Below the pieces are notes generated by a model that saw only the letters and a program-made list of their open reading frames with translations, was not told where the DNA came from and made no database searches. Made by a program: the position numbers and the translations under genes. Below are positions 36,314 to 45,060 of a stretch of 64,000 nucleotides of DNA, piece by piece. Origin of the DNA: Bradyrhizobium sp. 200 (GTDB lineage Bacteria; Pseudomonadota; Alphaproteobacteria; Rhizobiales; Xanthobacteraceae); contig NZ_CP064689.1 of NCBI RefSeq assembly GCF_023100945.1, positions 5,686,001 through 5,750,000 of the forward strand, in the 5' to 3' direction. Every line of letters starts with the position of its first letter. The first letter of the stretch is position 1.

Positions 36314-37894
36314 TCAAAGTTGCATTTCCGGCGGCCTGGTGAAGCCTCCGAACTCTCTTTCCAACAGGGCCGCGAACGCAAGCGGGGTGCGATCTTCGAG
36401 CAGCGGGCCGATGATCTGCACACCGATCGGAAGACCGGCTTTGGAGCGGCTCACCGGCATCACGGTGGCCGGCAAACCCGGCGGCGTCGCGACTGTCGAC
36501 CAGACAATCAGTGAGGGATAGGGGTGGGTTTCACCATCGATATGGATCGTGCGCTGCTCACCGTCCGGCCTCTGGTCGTGCGGAAATGCCACCACTGAAA
36601 ATGGCGGACACAGCACCACGTCGAATTCGCGGAACAGGCCGGCCCATTGCTGGCGCAGGCGGGCGCGCGCGATTTCCCCGGCCATCCATTGGTGGTGATT
36701 GAGCAACGGCGCGCGCGTTCGCCACGCCTTCAGGCTGTCGTCATCCGGCTTGAGCGCTGCGACCTCCTCCTGAGCTTTCTTGAAGAATTCCGGGGGACTG
36801 CCGAACGCTACAAAGTTGCGCACCATCCTTGTATGCAGGCGCGCCGACTCCGCCATATCCGGCAGCAGCGGGCTTGATCGGGCAACCTTCGCGCCCGCCG
36901 CGGCGAGCCTGTTCGCGAGTTGATCGAGTGCGGCCCTGATCTCGCCTTCCACTGGCAACAAGGGATGGTTATCGACCAGCAGCACGCGAAAATCCTTCAA
37001 TGCGCCGTGACGTGGCGGCGGAAGCGTCAGGCGGTATGCGGCAGCCTCGGCCTCGTCAGGGCCGGCGATCACATCAAGGGCGAATGAGAGATCCGCGGCC
37101 GTCCGCGCCATCGGCCCGCAGACGCCGAGCCCGCTGGTCAAATCGGTCGGCAGCGCCGACGCACGGGGCGGCGCATGGCCACGTTGCGGCACCAGATTTG
37201 AGGTCGGCTTATGGCCGAACACGCCGCACAGATGCGCCGGCGCGCGGATGGAGCCGCTGAGGTCAGAACCGAGCTCCAGCGGCACATATCCGGCGGCCAG
37301 CGCAGCCGCCGATCCACCCGAAGATCCCCCCGCCGTGCGTTTGATGTCCCACGGATTGTTCGTCGTGCCGTAGATTGGATTGAAGCCCTGCCAGTCCGCG
37401 ATGGCGGTCGCGAGATTGGTCTTGCCAAGTATCACGGCCCCCGCCGCCTTCAACCGGGCGACGGTGACGGCATCTTCCGGCGCCTGCCAGTCGCGGCCCG
37501 ACGGCAGCCCCCAGGTGGTCGGTAATCCCCCGACATTGAAGGACTCCTTGACGGTCATGGGTATGCCCAGCAACGGCCGGCGCTCGCCACGCGCAAGCGC
37601 GGCATCCGCCTCGCGCGCAGATGCGCGGGCCCGCTCGAAGTCGCGCACGACCACAGCATTGATCCGCAAATCGAGCGCTTCGATCCGGCCGACGGCGTGC
37701 TCGAACAATTCGACTGCGGAAACCTTGCGCGCGTCGAGCAGCGCGCGCAGCTCGCTCACGCTACGATAATCCAGGCTTTGCCCCGACGCGGTCGGACGCG
37801 CCGTTTGGGCGGAAGCCGGGTTGGGCGCTGCGGCCCCCATGGTCGCCAATGTTCCGGCGGCTGCGCCCAGAAAGAAACGTCGGTTCATGGTCAT
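36314..37894 (-). CDS. Amidase signature family protein with Tat signal
   Basis: 526 residues from the ATG after GGAGAGGAAAG. The twin-arginine signal MNRRFFLGAAAGTLATMGAAA ends near residue 29 (ASA). Triad: K116 in PMTVKESFN, S191/S192 in TAGGSSGGSAAA, nucleophile S215 in GSDLSGSIRAPA (DLSGS where DTGGS is usual). An exported amidase hydrolysing amides in the periplasm. Divergent from the wHTH-TPR regulator, which may control it. Not close to the cytoplasmic amidase at 15275. Confidence 0.87.
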   Translation of the reverse strand: MTMNRRFFLGAAAGTLATMGAAAPNPASAQTARPTASGQSLDYRSVSELRALLDARKVSAVELFEHAVGRIEALDLRINAVVVRDFERARASAREADAALARGERRPLLGIPMTVKESFNVGGLPTTWGLPSGRDWQAPEDAVTVARLKAAGAVILGKTNLATAIADWQGFNPIYGTTNNPWDIKRTAGGSSGGSAAALAAGYVPLELGSDLSGSIRAPAHLCGVFGHKPTSNLVPQRGHAPPRASALPTDLTSGLGVCGPMARTAADLSFALDVIAGPDEAEAAAYRLTLPPPRHGALKDFRVLLVDNHPLLPVEGEIRAALDQLANRLAAAGAKVARSSPLLPDMAESARLHTRMVRNFVAFGSPPEFFKKAQEEVAALKPDDDSLKAWRTRAPLLNHHQWMAGEIARARLRQQWAGLFREFDVVLCPPFSVVAFPHDQRPDGEQRTIHIDGETHPYPSLIVWSTVATPPGLPATVMPVSRSKAGLPIGVQIIGPLLEDRTPLAFAALLEREFGGFTRPPEMQL

Positions 37895-38050
37895 GATGGC
37901 TTTCCTCTCCGCTTCCGGCGTGGATGCCATTCCCGTTGCCGTCGATCTGGCCTAGGATCGGGGGCGAGCATGGCGTCGGCATTGCCGCCGTTCTGTTTCG
38001 GTTGGGAGAGCTTGGGCGCTTTGACGCCGCAACGCCCGAAAGAGTGCCGA

Positions 38051-39808
38051 ATGAACGCCGAAATTGGCGCGAACGCGAAGCCGACTGCCGCGGACAGTGA
38101 CAAGCCGGCCACGGTCCGTCGCCGCGTATTGCGCTTCGCAGGATTCGTGGTCGATCTCGACCGGGGCGAGTTGCGTGTTGGCGGCGCGGCGGTTTCCCTG
38201 CGGCCGAAAACGTTTGCATTGCTCGCCTACCTGGCCGGCCATCCCGGCCGGTTGCTGACCAAGGACGAACTGATCGAGGCGGTGTGGCCCGATGTGACCG
38301 TGACCGACGATTCCCTGGTGCAGTGCGTCAGCGAGCTTCGAGCCGCCCTCGGGGATGACGGCCAGAGCCTGATCAAGACCGTTCCGCGGCGCGGCTACCT
38401 GCTCGATGCAACCCCGGTCGAGGCGACACAGGCCGATAAGGCGTCCGGGATCAACGCAAACGCTGCCCCGTCGCACGACGCGCCACCCCGAGCGGCCGCG
38501 CGAAGCCGGTCGTTGCCGCCGCTCGTCGCTGTGGCTGCCGCGGTCGCGCTCGTCGGAACGCTCTGGTTCGCGCTTGGGCATCGGGGGCAAAGCGGCGCCG
38601 TCGTCAGCAAGAACACCATCACCATCCTGCCGCTGGCCGGCGTCGGCGGCCAGAATGCCGTCGACCTCGCCGAGGCCGTCACCGAAGATCTGACCATCGA
38701 AGTGTCGCGGCTTCCCGATACGATCGTGGTCGCTCATGCAGCGGGAAATGCGCCGGCTGGCCTCGACAGCGACGCACCGAGCATCGGCCGCCGGCTGAAC
38801 GTCGACTATGTCCTGAGCGGCAGCCTGCAGAGGCAGGGCGAAGCCGTTTCGATCGCGGTGAAATTGCAAACGGCCGCGAGCGGTGCGCTGCTGTGGTCGG
38901 AACGGTTCGACTATGGCGAACAGGCCGGATGGAATTGGCGGCGCGACATCACGGCGCGCATCGCCAATCAACTGAAAGTTCGGATCGACGAATCCGGAAC
39001 GCCCTTCGACAATCCTTATGCCGGCCGCACCTTCGCCGCCATCGACCCGACGCTGCAGGGCTGGCGTATGCTCAAGCGAGTCTGGGCGCGTGAAGAGCCG
39101 CAACGGGCCCGCGCCCTGTTCGAGCAGGCACTGCAGATCGATCCCGATTCCGCCACAGCGCTCTCGGGGCTGGCGCTCAGCCACATCACCGAAGTGCTGA
39201 ACCGCTCAAGCAAGACCCCTCACAACCAGATCGCGCTGGCCGCGCAAGCGATCGAACGATCCCTGGCGCTGCAACCCAACGATCCCCGCGCCAACTACGT
39301 GCGAAGCCTCGTGCTGTCGACGCAGGGCCGCATCGATGAAGCAGAACAGGCGATCCAGCGCGCGCTGTCGCTCTATCCCAACCATCCGCGGGCGCTGCAG
39401 CGGCTAGGCTTCCTGAAACTGCAGCAGGGCCATCCCGAGGAGGTCACCGCGCTGGTCACGCTGTCGCTACGTCTCGATCCGACCAATGCCGAACAGGTGA
39501 GCCTCGGTCACTTCACGCTCGGCATGGCGGAATTCCATCTGCGCCATGACGACGCCGCCTACGAGCACATGCGGCAGGCGACCATCAGCAGTCCGCAGAA
39601 CGGCTTTGCATGGCAATGGCTCGCAGCCATCGACGGCCTGAACGGCCGCACCGAGCAGGCCAGGTTGAATCTGGCCGAGTATCAAAAGCGGTTTCCCGAT
39701 CATACGATCGGCAGTCTGAAAGCCTCCGAGTATTCGCGCTATTCAGCGTTCTGGCAGGGACGCAACCGCTTCTATGAAGGGTTGAAGCTGGCCGGATTAC
39801 CCGAGTAG
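38051..39808 (+). CDS. CadC/OmpR-type wHTH regulator with TolB-like and TPR domains
   Basis: 585 residues. An OmpR-type winged helix (about 25-120, ending KTVPRRGYLLDA), one membrane segment at about 156-176 (LPPLVAVAAAVALVGTLWFAL), a TolB-N-like domain (about 188-290, TITILPLAGVGGQ ... LLWSERFDY), then TPR-like helical repeats to the end. The layout is that of one-component membrane regulators that sense outside the membrane. The ATG at 38051 is chosen because the open upstream frame overlaps the divergent amidase. The likely target is the divergent gene or the region itself, by inference. Confidence 0.87.
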   Translation: MNAEIGANAKPTAADSDKPATVRRRVLRFAGFVVDLDRGELRVGGAAVSLRPKTFALLAYLAGHPGRLLTKDELIEAVWPDVTVTDDSLVQCVSELRAALGDDGQSLIKTVPRRGYLLDATPVEATQADKASGINANAAPSHDAPPRAAARSRSLPPLVAVAAAVALVGTLWFALGHRGQSGAVVSKNTITILPLAGVGGQNAVDLAEAVTEDLTIEVSRLPDTIVVAHAAGNAPAGLDSDAPSIGRRLNVDYVLSGSLQRQGEAVSIAVKLQTAASGALLWSERFDYGEQAGWNWRRDITARIANQLKVRIDESGTPFDNPYAGRTFAAIDPTLQGWRMLKRVWAREEPQRARALFEQALQIDPDSATALSGLALSHITEVLNRSSKTPHNQIALAAQAIERSLALQPNDPRANYVRSLVLSTQGRIDEAEQAIQRALSLYPNHPRALQRLGFLKLQQGHPEEVTALVTLSLRLDPTNAEQVSLGHFTLGMAEFHLRHDDAAYEHMRQATISSPQNGFAWQWLAAIDGLNGRTEQARLNLAEYQKRFPDHTIGSLKASEYSRYSAFWQGRNRFYEGLKLAGLPE

Positions 39809-39846
39809 CCTGTTTGAACAGGCGGAATACTTCGCCCATCGGCGGA

Positions 39847-39876
39847 TTGTGCAAGACCCGCATCGCTGTCTACATT
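39847..39876 (+). promoter_or_regulatory. Candidate promoter of the VOC gene
   Basis: TTGTGC (39847-39852) and TACATT (39871-39876) with an 18-base spacer. The stretch resembles the one at 41890 in both boxes, in the AAG after the -35, in GTC before the -10 and in GCCG after it. It lies 90 bases before the VOC ATG. Confidence 0.5.
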
Positions 39877-39967
39877 GCCGACAACGGGCAGCGCGCAGGC
39901 GGTCCTGCGGCACAAACGCGGGCAATTGCGGCTGTTCGTCCTGAAAAACTGGGGAGGAGTTGAAGAA

Positions 39968-40348
39968 ATGTTTTCGCACGTGATGATCGGCACTAACGAC
40001 CTTGAAAAGGCCAAGGCGTTCTACGACGCGTTGCTCGGCACGCTCGGCGTCCGGCCGGCCAAGGTCGATGGCCACCGTATTTTCTACTTCACCAAGACCG
40101 GCGTGTTCTCGGTGTCGAAGCCGATCAACGGCCAGGCGGCGACGCCGGCGAACGGCGGCACCATCGGCTTTGCGGCCGAATCTCCCGAGCAGGCCGATGC
40201 ATGGCATGCGGCCGGCATCGCCAATGGCGGCACTAGTTGCGAAAATCCGCCTGGCATTCGCGAGGGCAGTGCGGGTAAACTCTACCTCGCTTACTTGCGC
40301 GATCTCGACGGCAACAAGATCTGCGCGATGCATCGGATGCCGACGTAG
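39968..40348 (+). CDS. VOC (glyoxalase/bleomycin resistance-like) family protein
   Basis: 126 residues from the ATG after GGGGAGGAG. A single VOC unit: FSHVMIGTNDLEKAKAFYDALLGTLG at the start and LAYLRDLDGNKICAMHR at the end, where a metal-binding Glu is often found but Lys-Ile-Cys is seen. H4 of the first strand is present. Lactoylglutathione lyase-like proteins of this size often have no proven activity. The VOC family call is good, the function open. Confidence 0.8.
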   Translation: MFSHVMIGTNDLEKAKAFYDALLGTLGVRPAKVDGHRIFYFTKTGVFSVSKPINGQAATPANGGTIGFAAESPEQADAWHAAGIANGGTSCENPPGIREGSAGKLYLAYLRDLDGNKICAMHRMPT

Positions 40349-40351
40349 ATC

Positions 40352-40435
40352 GTAGGATGGGCGGAGCGAAGCGATACCCATCAGCCGCGACTAGTGGCTG
40401 TAATGATGGGTTTCGCTTCGCTCTACCCATCCTAC
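40352..40435. repeat. Palindromic intergenic repeat, family E copy 1
   Basis: GTAGGATGGGCGGAGCGAAG ... ATACCCATCA and TGATGGGTTTCGCTTCG ... CTACCCATCCTAC. It starts four bases after the VOC stop and ends 30 bases before the M20 start; the left arm carries the GCGAAGCGA core. Confidence 0.9.
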
Positions 40436-40465
40436 ACACTGCGACGCAATCAAGGGGGCCACGTC

Positions 40466-41806
40466 ATGAATCCATGTGTCAGATCCCTGGCGGCGTCCGC
40501 CGCACTGTTTGCGGCGACCCTGCTGCCAGCCAACGCAGAGATCGATGCCATCGCTCTCAAGAAGGCGATCGAGACGTCGATCGCGGGCGACTATCCGAAG
40601 CTCGACGCGCTCTACAAGGAGCTCCACGCCCACCCGGAGCTTGCCTTTCAGGAGGTGAAAACCGCAGCCAGGCTCGCCGCCGAGATGCGCGCGCTCGGCT
40701 TCGACGTCACCGAGAATGTCGGCAAGACCGGGCTGGTCGCCATCTACCGGAACGGCGACGGGCCGACCATCATGGTGCGGACCGAACTCGACGGCCTGCC
40801 GATGGAAGAGAAGACCGGCCTCGATTATGCGAGCCGCGACAAGACCAACTGGAACGGACGGGAGGTGTTCGTCGCCCATAGCTGCGGCCACGACATCCAC
40901 ATGGCGAGCTGGGTTGGAACGGCGAAGACGCTGCTTGGCCTGAAGGACCGGTGGAAGGGCACGCTGATGTTCATCGCCCAGCCGGCGGAAGAAATCGTGG
41001 CCGGCGCCAAGGCCATGCTGGAGGACGGCCTGTTCACGCGATTTCCGAAGCCCGATTTCGGCTTTGCTTTGCACGCAAATGGCGCCTTCGCCTATGGCAC
41101 CGTGCTCTATACCGTCGGGGCCGCCTCCTCGACTGCCGACGGCCTCTACATCAAATTCCGCGGCCGTGGGGGTCATGGCGCGGTGCCGCAGGCAACCATT
41201 GACCCCGTGATGATGGCCGCGCGCTTTGTCGTCGATGTTCAGAGTGTGGTCAGCCGTGAAAAGGATCCGACCGAGTTTGGCGTTGTCAGCATCGGTACGA
41301 TCCACGGCGGCACCGCGGTAAACATCATTCCCGACGATGTGGTGCTGGCAGGCACCATCCGCAGCTTCAAGCCGGAGGTGCGCGCCAAGATGCTCGCAGG
41401 TATCGAGCGGACAGCGAAGGCGGTCGCCGCCATGTCGAATGCGCCGGAGCCGGTGATCACGATCACCGAGGGCACCAAGGCCGTGATCAATGATCCCGGC
41501 GTGGTTGCCACGGCAGAAAAAGTGCTGAAAGCGGCGTTCAGCGACAAGCTCAGGCCAATACCGCCCGTCACGCCCAGCGAAGATTATTCGGAGTTCATCA
41601 ACGCCGGCGTGCCCTCGATGTTCTTCAGAATCGGCGTCCACGAGCCGGAGCGCGTCGCTGCCGCCCGCGAGGGCGAAGGTCCGCAGCTACCGGCCAACCA
41701 CTCGCCCTTGTTCGCGCCGGTGCCGAAGCCGACCATCGAGACCGGGATTACCGCGATGACGCTCGCTGTTCTCAGTGCCTTCGATCAGAAGGCCCGGCAC
41801 AAATGA
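40466..41806 (+). CDS. M20 family amidohydrolase/peptidase, exported
   Basis: 446 residues from the ATG after AAGGGGG. A Sec signal MNPCVRSLAASAALFAATLLPANA ends near residue 24. Metal and catalytic positions of the M20D (hippurate hydrolase/IAA-amino acid hydrolase) group: HAHPEL (54-59), the C140-G-H142-D pair in HSCGHDIH, PAEEIVAG (E175/E176) and the dimerisation-domain RGRGGHGAVPQ. It hydrolyses N-acyl amino acids or similar amides in the periplasm. Preceded by a family E repeat. Confidence 0.88.
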   Translation: MNPCVRSLAASAALFAATLLPANAEIDAIALKKAIETSIAGDYPKLDALYKELHAHPELAFQEVKTAARLAAEMRALGFDVTENVGKTGLVAIYRNGDGPTIMVRTELDGLPMEEKTGLDYASRDKTNWNGREVFVAHSCGHDIHMASWVGTAKTLLGLKDRWKGTLMFIAQPAEEIVAGAKAMLEDGLFTRFPKPDFGFALHANGAFAYGTVLYTVGAASSTADGLYIKFRGRGGHGAVPQATIDPVMMAARFVVDVQSVVSREKDPTEFGVVSIGTIHGGTAVNIIPDDVVLAGTIRSFKPEVRAKMLAGIERTAKAVAAMSNAPEPVITITEGTKAVINDPGVVATAEKVLKAAFSDKLRPIPPVTPSEDYSEFINAGVPSMFFRIGVHEPERVAAAREGEGPQLPANHSPLFAPVPKPTIETGITAMTLAVLSAFDQKARHK

Positions 41807-41889
41807 GCGAGGCGGGAACGTAATTCGCCAATATCGGGACACCGGCCCGGCTTACCATGAGGCGGAAAATCGCGTCCCTTCGCGCGTGC

Positions 41890-41919
41890 TTGTACAAGTC
41901 CCTCCCCGCCGTCTACATT
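41890..41919 (+). promoter_or_regulatory. Candidate promoter of the ACAD10/11-type dehydrogenase gene
   Basis: TTGTAC (41890-41895), an 18-base spacer and TACATT (41914-41919), 68 bases before the ATG. It shares boxes, spacer ends and flanks with the candidate at 39847. Confidence 0.5.
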
Positions 41920-41986
41920 GCCGGCCAACGAGCCGAGTGCGCGCCCGCAAGATGTACGTTCTTGCGCAAATGGGAGAAAATAATCC

Positions 41987-43261
41987 ATGAAACACGCCTA
42001 CATCCCGCGAACGACGACCTACAATCTCAATCCGGGCGAAGAACTCAACGATCTGCGGATGTCGGACGAGGTCCGTCCGCTGTACGAGCACGTCAAGAAG
42101 TTCATTCGCGAAACCGTCGATCCGATGTCGGTCGAGTTCATGCGACTTGGCGAAGGCAAGAAGGACCGTTGGAGCTTTACGCCGGAACAGCTCGCGGTGC
42201 TGCAGAAGGCCAAGGACAAGGCCAAGGAGGAAGGGCTGTGGAACTTCTTCCTGCCCGATGACGAGACCGGCCAGGGCCTGAAGAACCTGGACTATGCCTA
42301 TATCGCCGTGGAGCTGGCGAAGAATCCGATGGCTTCGGAAACCATGAACTGCTCGGCGCCGGACACCGGCAACATGGAAGTGCTGGAGCGCGTCGGCACA
42401 AAAGAGCAGAAGGAGAAGTGGCTGAAGCCGCTGTTGGCCGGCGAGATCCGCTCGGCTTACGCGATGACCGAACCGAATGTCGCTTCGTCGGACGCCAAGA
42501 ATATTTCGACCACGGCAAAGCTGGTCGGTGACGAATGGGTGATCAACGGCGAGAAATATTACATCTCCGGCGCCGGCGATCCGCGCTGCAAGATCATGAT
42601 CGTGATGGTGAAGACCAATCCCGATGCGCCGCCGAGCAAGCAGCAGTCGCAGATCCTGGTGCCGATCGACACGCCCGGCGTCGAGATTCTGGGACCGATG
42701 CACGTGTTCGGCCACGACCACGCGCCGCGCGGCCATATGCATCTGCGCTTCAACAATTGCCGGGTGCCGAAGGAGAACATGCTGCTCGGCGAAGGCCGCG
42801 GGTTTGAAATCTCGCAGGTCCGCCTCGGACCGGGCCGCATCCATCACTGCATGCGCACCATCGGCAAGGCGGAAAAGGCGCTCGACCTGATGGTGTCGCG
42901 CGGGCTGACCCGCGAAGCCTTCGGCAAGAAGATCGCCCATCTCGGCGGCAATCTGCAGATCATCGCGCAGGCGCGCTGCGAGATCGAGGCGATGCGGCTG
43001 ATGGTGCTCAAGGCCGCGAAGGCGATGGACGTGCTCGGCAACAAGGAGGCGCGGATCTGGGTGAGCATGGTGAAAGCCATGGTGCCGGAGCGCACCTGCA
43101 AGATCATCGACCAGGCGATCCAGATGCACGGCGCGACCGGCATCTCGCAATGGAGCCAACTCGGCGAAATGTACCAGGACGTCCGCCACCTTCGCTTCGC
43201 CGACGGTCCGGACGAGGTGCACTGGATGGTGGTCGGAAGGCATGAGCTGAGCATGCCATAG
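41987..43261 (+). CDS. ACAD10/11-type acyl-CoA dehydrogenase
   Basis: 424 residues after GGGAGAAAATAATCC. The motif AMTEPNVASSDAKN (159-172) and GPGRIHHCMRTIG (281-293) are hallmarks of the ACAD10/ACAD11/LvaC branch, in contrast to GSDAT in ordinary family members; RFADGPDEVHWMVVG closes the protein. In the lva and ACAD10/11 systems the dehydrogenase acts on 4-phosphoacyl-CoA made by an APH-type kinase. A matching kinase with DUF6285 lies 9 kb upstream (31700-33068). It seems to have its own promoter, with a flavin reductase gene downstream. Confidence 0.85.
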   Translation: MKHAYIPRTTTYNLNPGEELNDLRMSDEVRPLYEHVKKFIRETVDPMSVEFMRLGEGKKDRWSFTPEQLAVLQKAKDKAKEEGLWNFFLPDDETGQGLKNLDYAYIAVELAKNPMASETMNCSAPDTGNMEVLERVGTKEQKEKWLKPLLAGEIRSAYAMTEPNVASSDAKNISTTAKLVGDEWVINGEKYYISGAGDPRCKIMIVMVKTNPDAPPSKQQSQILVPIDTPGVEILGPMHVFGHDHAPRGHMHLRFNNCRVPKENMLLGEGRGFEISQVRLGPGRIHHCMRTIGKAEKALDLMVSRGLTREAFGKKIAHLGGNLQIIAQARCEIEAMRLMVLKAAKAMDVLGNKEARIWVSMVKAMVPERTCKIIDQAIQMHGATGISQWSQLGEMYQDVRHLRFADGPDEVHWMVVGRHELSMP

Positions 43262-43280
43262 GGCTCACCACACACACAAC

Positions 43281-43365
43281 CGTCATTGCGAGGAGCGTTA
43301 GCGACGAAGCAATCCATGCCTCCATGTGCGGCGCTATGGATTGCTTCGCTTCGCTCGCAATGACG
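43281..43365. repeat. Palindromic intergenic repeat, family B copy 4
   Basis: CGTCATTGCGAGGAGCGTTAG ... CAATCCATGC and CTATGGATTGCTTCG ... CTCGCAATGACG. The left arm here carries the GAGGAGCG order normally seen on the right arm, so the arms look exchanged. Confidence 0.9.
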
Positions 43366-43401
43366 AAAGAACCTACGCCTACCCTACCGCGAGTCCTTCC
43401 C

Positions 43402-44022
43402 ATGCAATACGATCCCGGCGACCTGAAACCCCGCGAGCGCTACAAGATGCTCACATCCTTTGTGCTGCCGCGGCCGATCGCGTGGGTGACGACGATCGGC
43501 CCGTCCGGCGTGGTCAACGCGGCGCCGTTCAGCTTCTTCAACGTGTTCTGCGAGGATCCGCCGCTCTGCATGTTCGCCGCCAATCTGCGCCCCGACGGCC
43601 GCGTCAAGGATACGGTGATCAATATCCGCCGGACCAACGAGTTCGTAGTCAACATGACCGACGAGGCGCTGGCGCATGCGATGCATAAAAGCAGCGGCGA
43701 CTTCCCGCCCGAGATCGGCGAGCCGGATTACCTGAGCCTGAAGCTGGCGCCTTCGACGAAGATTGGCGTGCCGCGCCTGGCGGATGCGCCGTTTTCGATG
43801 GAATGCAGGACCTGGAAGGAAATCGACGTCAACGGCGACCGCCTGCTGGTGATGGGCGAAGGCATCCACTTCCATATCCGCGACGAATTGTGGGACCACG
43901 CCGCGATGCGCGTGCACATGGATCGCTATCACCCGATCGGCCGCATGTTCGCGGATCGCTATTGCCGGACGGACGACCGCGTGGTGTTTCCGCCGGCCGA
44001 GGGGGCGAAGACAGCGGTTTAA
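43402..44022 (+). CDS. Flavin reductase (DIM6/NTAB) family protein
   Basis: 206 residues with the FMN-binding split-barrel fold: LPRPIAWVTTIGPSG (22-36), NAAPFSFFNVFCEDPPLCMF, and the C-terminal YHPIGRMFADRYCR. The group reduces free flavin for partner monooxygenases or binds FMN itself. No two-component oxygenase such as hpaB is beside it, so it is not called hpaC. No clear ribosome site precedes the ATG, and the upstream open frame runs through a repeat. Confidence 0.82.
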   Translation: MQYDPGDLKPRERYKMLTSFVLPRPIAWVTTIGPSGVVNAAPFSFFNVFCEDPPLCMFAANLRPDGRVKDTVINIRRTNEFVVNMTDEALAHAMHKSSGDFPPEIGEPDYLSLKLAPSTKIGVPRLADAPFSMECRTWKEIDVNGDRLLVMGEGIHFHIRDELWDHAAMRVHMDRYHPIGRMFADRYCRTDDRVVFPPAEGAKTAV

Positions 44023-44023
44023 C

Positions 44024-44102
44024 GTAGGATGGGTGGAGCGAAGCGATACCCATCGCATCACGAACGGTATTGATGGGTATCGCTGCGCTCCACCCATCCT
44101 AC
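44024..44102. repeat. Palindromic intergenic repeat, family E copy 2
   Basis: GTAGGATGGGTGGAGCGAAG ... ATACCCATC and GATGGGTATCGCTGCG ... CCACCCATCCTAC. It fills the convergent gap between the flavin reductase and the alpha/beta hydrolase, two bases after one stop and four before the other. Confidence 0.92.
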
Positions 44103-44106
44103 GAAA

Positions 44107-44871
44107 CTACGAATTCGCGGGCGTTGGCCTATGCGCGCGCAGGAAAGACCGGATCTGGCGCACCGCGAGCGGCACCCTCTCCTTCGGCTCCTTCCACGGA
44201 AACAGGCTGACTTCCGCATTCGGCGCCAGCATTGCGCTCTCCATGGCGACCGCATACGGGTGCGCGGGGATGTCATCGGGCAGGATCAGCACCGGCGTCT
44301 GGCATTGGCGGACGAAATCGCGCGTTACGGTGAAGACGAAATCGGGATCGGTGCGGTACATCCGCGTCAGGAATTTTTCAGCCTGCTCCATCGTGATGTC
44401 GGGCCGGCGTTTTGTCAGCTCCGGCGCCCAGCCCTTCATGTTGTTGTCGTAGAACAGGTCGCGCATTTCGGGCCGCGAGCCTGATGGCATCGCCAGCACG
44501 CCGGCCACCACGCGATCCGGCGCGCGCTTGAGCAGATTCCAGATCAGCGGGCCGCCGATGCAAAAGCCCAGCACCATGAACTTGTCGAAGCCGAGATGAT
44601 CCATCAGCGCGAGCTGATCGTCGGTGTGGGAGTCCCAGGGGCGGTCGATCTCAAGCGGGCCAGAGGATTGGCCAGGCGGCGCGTTGCGCAGGTCGTAGGC
44701 GATGCAGCGGTACTCGTTGCCGAACTCTTTGATGGCATTGAACGGTGGGTAGTCGCCGGTGATCCCTGTTATGTTCGAATTCAATCCACCGCCGGCGATC
44801 AGGAGCAGCGGGAAGCCGGAGCCGGCTTCCTCGTAATGGATACGAATGGCGTCTCTTTCGAAAAAGCTCAT
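44107..44871 (-). CDS. Alpha/beta hydrolase with Cys nucleophile motif
   Basis: 254 residues from the ATG at 44871. Oxyanion segment LLLIAGGGLNSN (23-34) and nucleophile elbow VLGFCIGGPL with C104 where Ser is usual, as in dienelactone hydrolase. A late Asp in LILPDDIPAHPY could complete the triad, the His being in the AHPY or a later segment. The substrate is unknown. The frame extends 55 residues further upstream into a family F repeat, which I reject. Confidence 0.85.
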   Translation of the reverse strand: MSFFERDAIRIHYEEAGSGFPLLLIAGGGLNSNITGITGDYPPFNAIKEFGNEYRCIAYDLRNAPPGQSSGPLEIDRPWDSHTDDQLALMDHLGFDKFMVLGFCIGGPLIWNLLKRAPDRVVAGVLAMPSGSRPEMRDLFYDNNMKGWAPELTKRRPDITMEQAEKFLTRMYRTDPDFVFTVTRDFVRQCQTPVLILPDDIPAHPYAVAMESAMLAPNAEVSLFPWKEPKERVPLAVRQIRSFLRAHRPTPANS

Positions 44872-44920
44872 GGTGGTTTCCTCTGCCCTATGTCTTGGCC
44901 GCTGCGTGCGGCTCTTTGAT

Positions 44921-45047
44921 CTCCCTCGCCCCGCTCTTGCGGGGAGAGGGTCGGGGTAAGGGGCTGTCACCACGAGCACCGCTCGCGGAGAGTCCCCCTC
45001 ACCCGGATTGCTGCGCAATCCGACCTCTCCCCGCAAGCGGGGCGAGG
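44921..45047. repeat. Palindromic intergenic repeat, family F copy 1
   Basis: CTCCCTCGCCCCGCTCTTGC and the inverse GCAAGCGGGGCGAGG bracket a second pair (GGAGAGGGTCGGGG with CCTCACCCGGATTGC...GACCTCTCC). It lies between the GST and hydrolase genes, with a second copy at 52213. Confidence 0.88.
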
Positions 45048-45060
45048 TAAGAAAAGAGCC

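Noticed and set aside
43402..44022. hpaC (flavin reductase of 4-hydroxyphenylacetate hydroxylase)
   Set aside because: No hpaB is nearby, the gene lies 34 kb from the hpa operon and the protein is longer than the usual HpaC.
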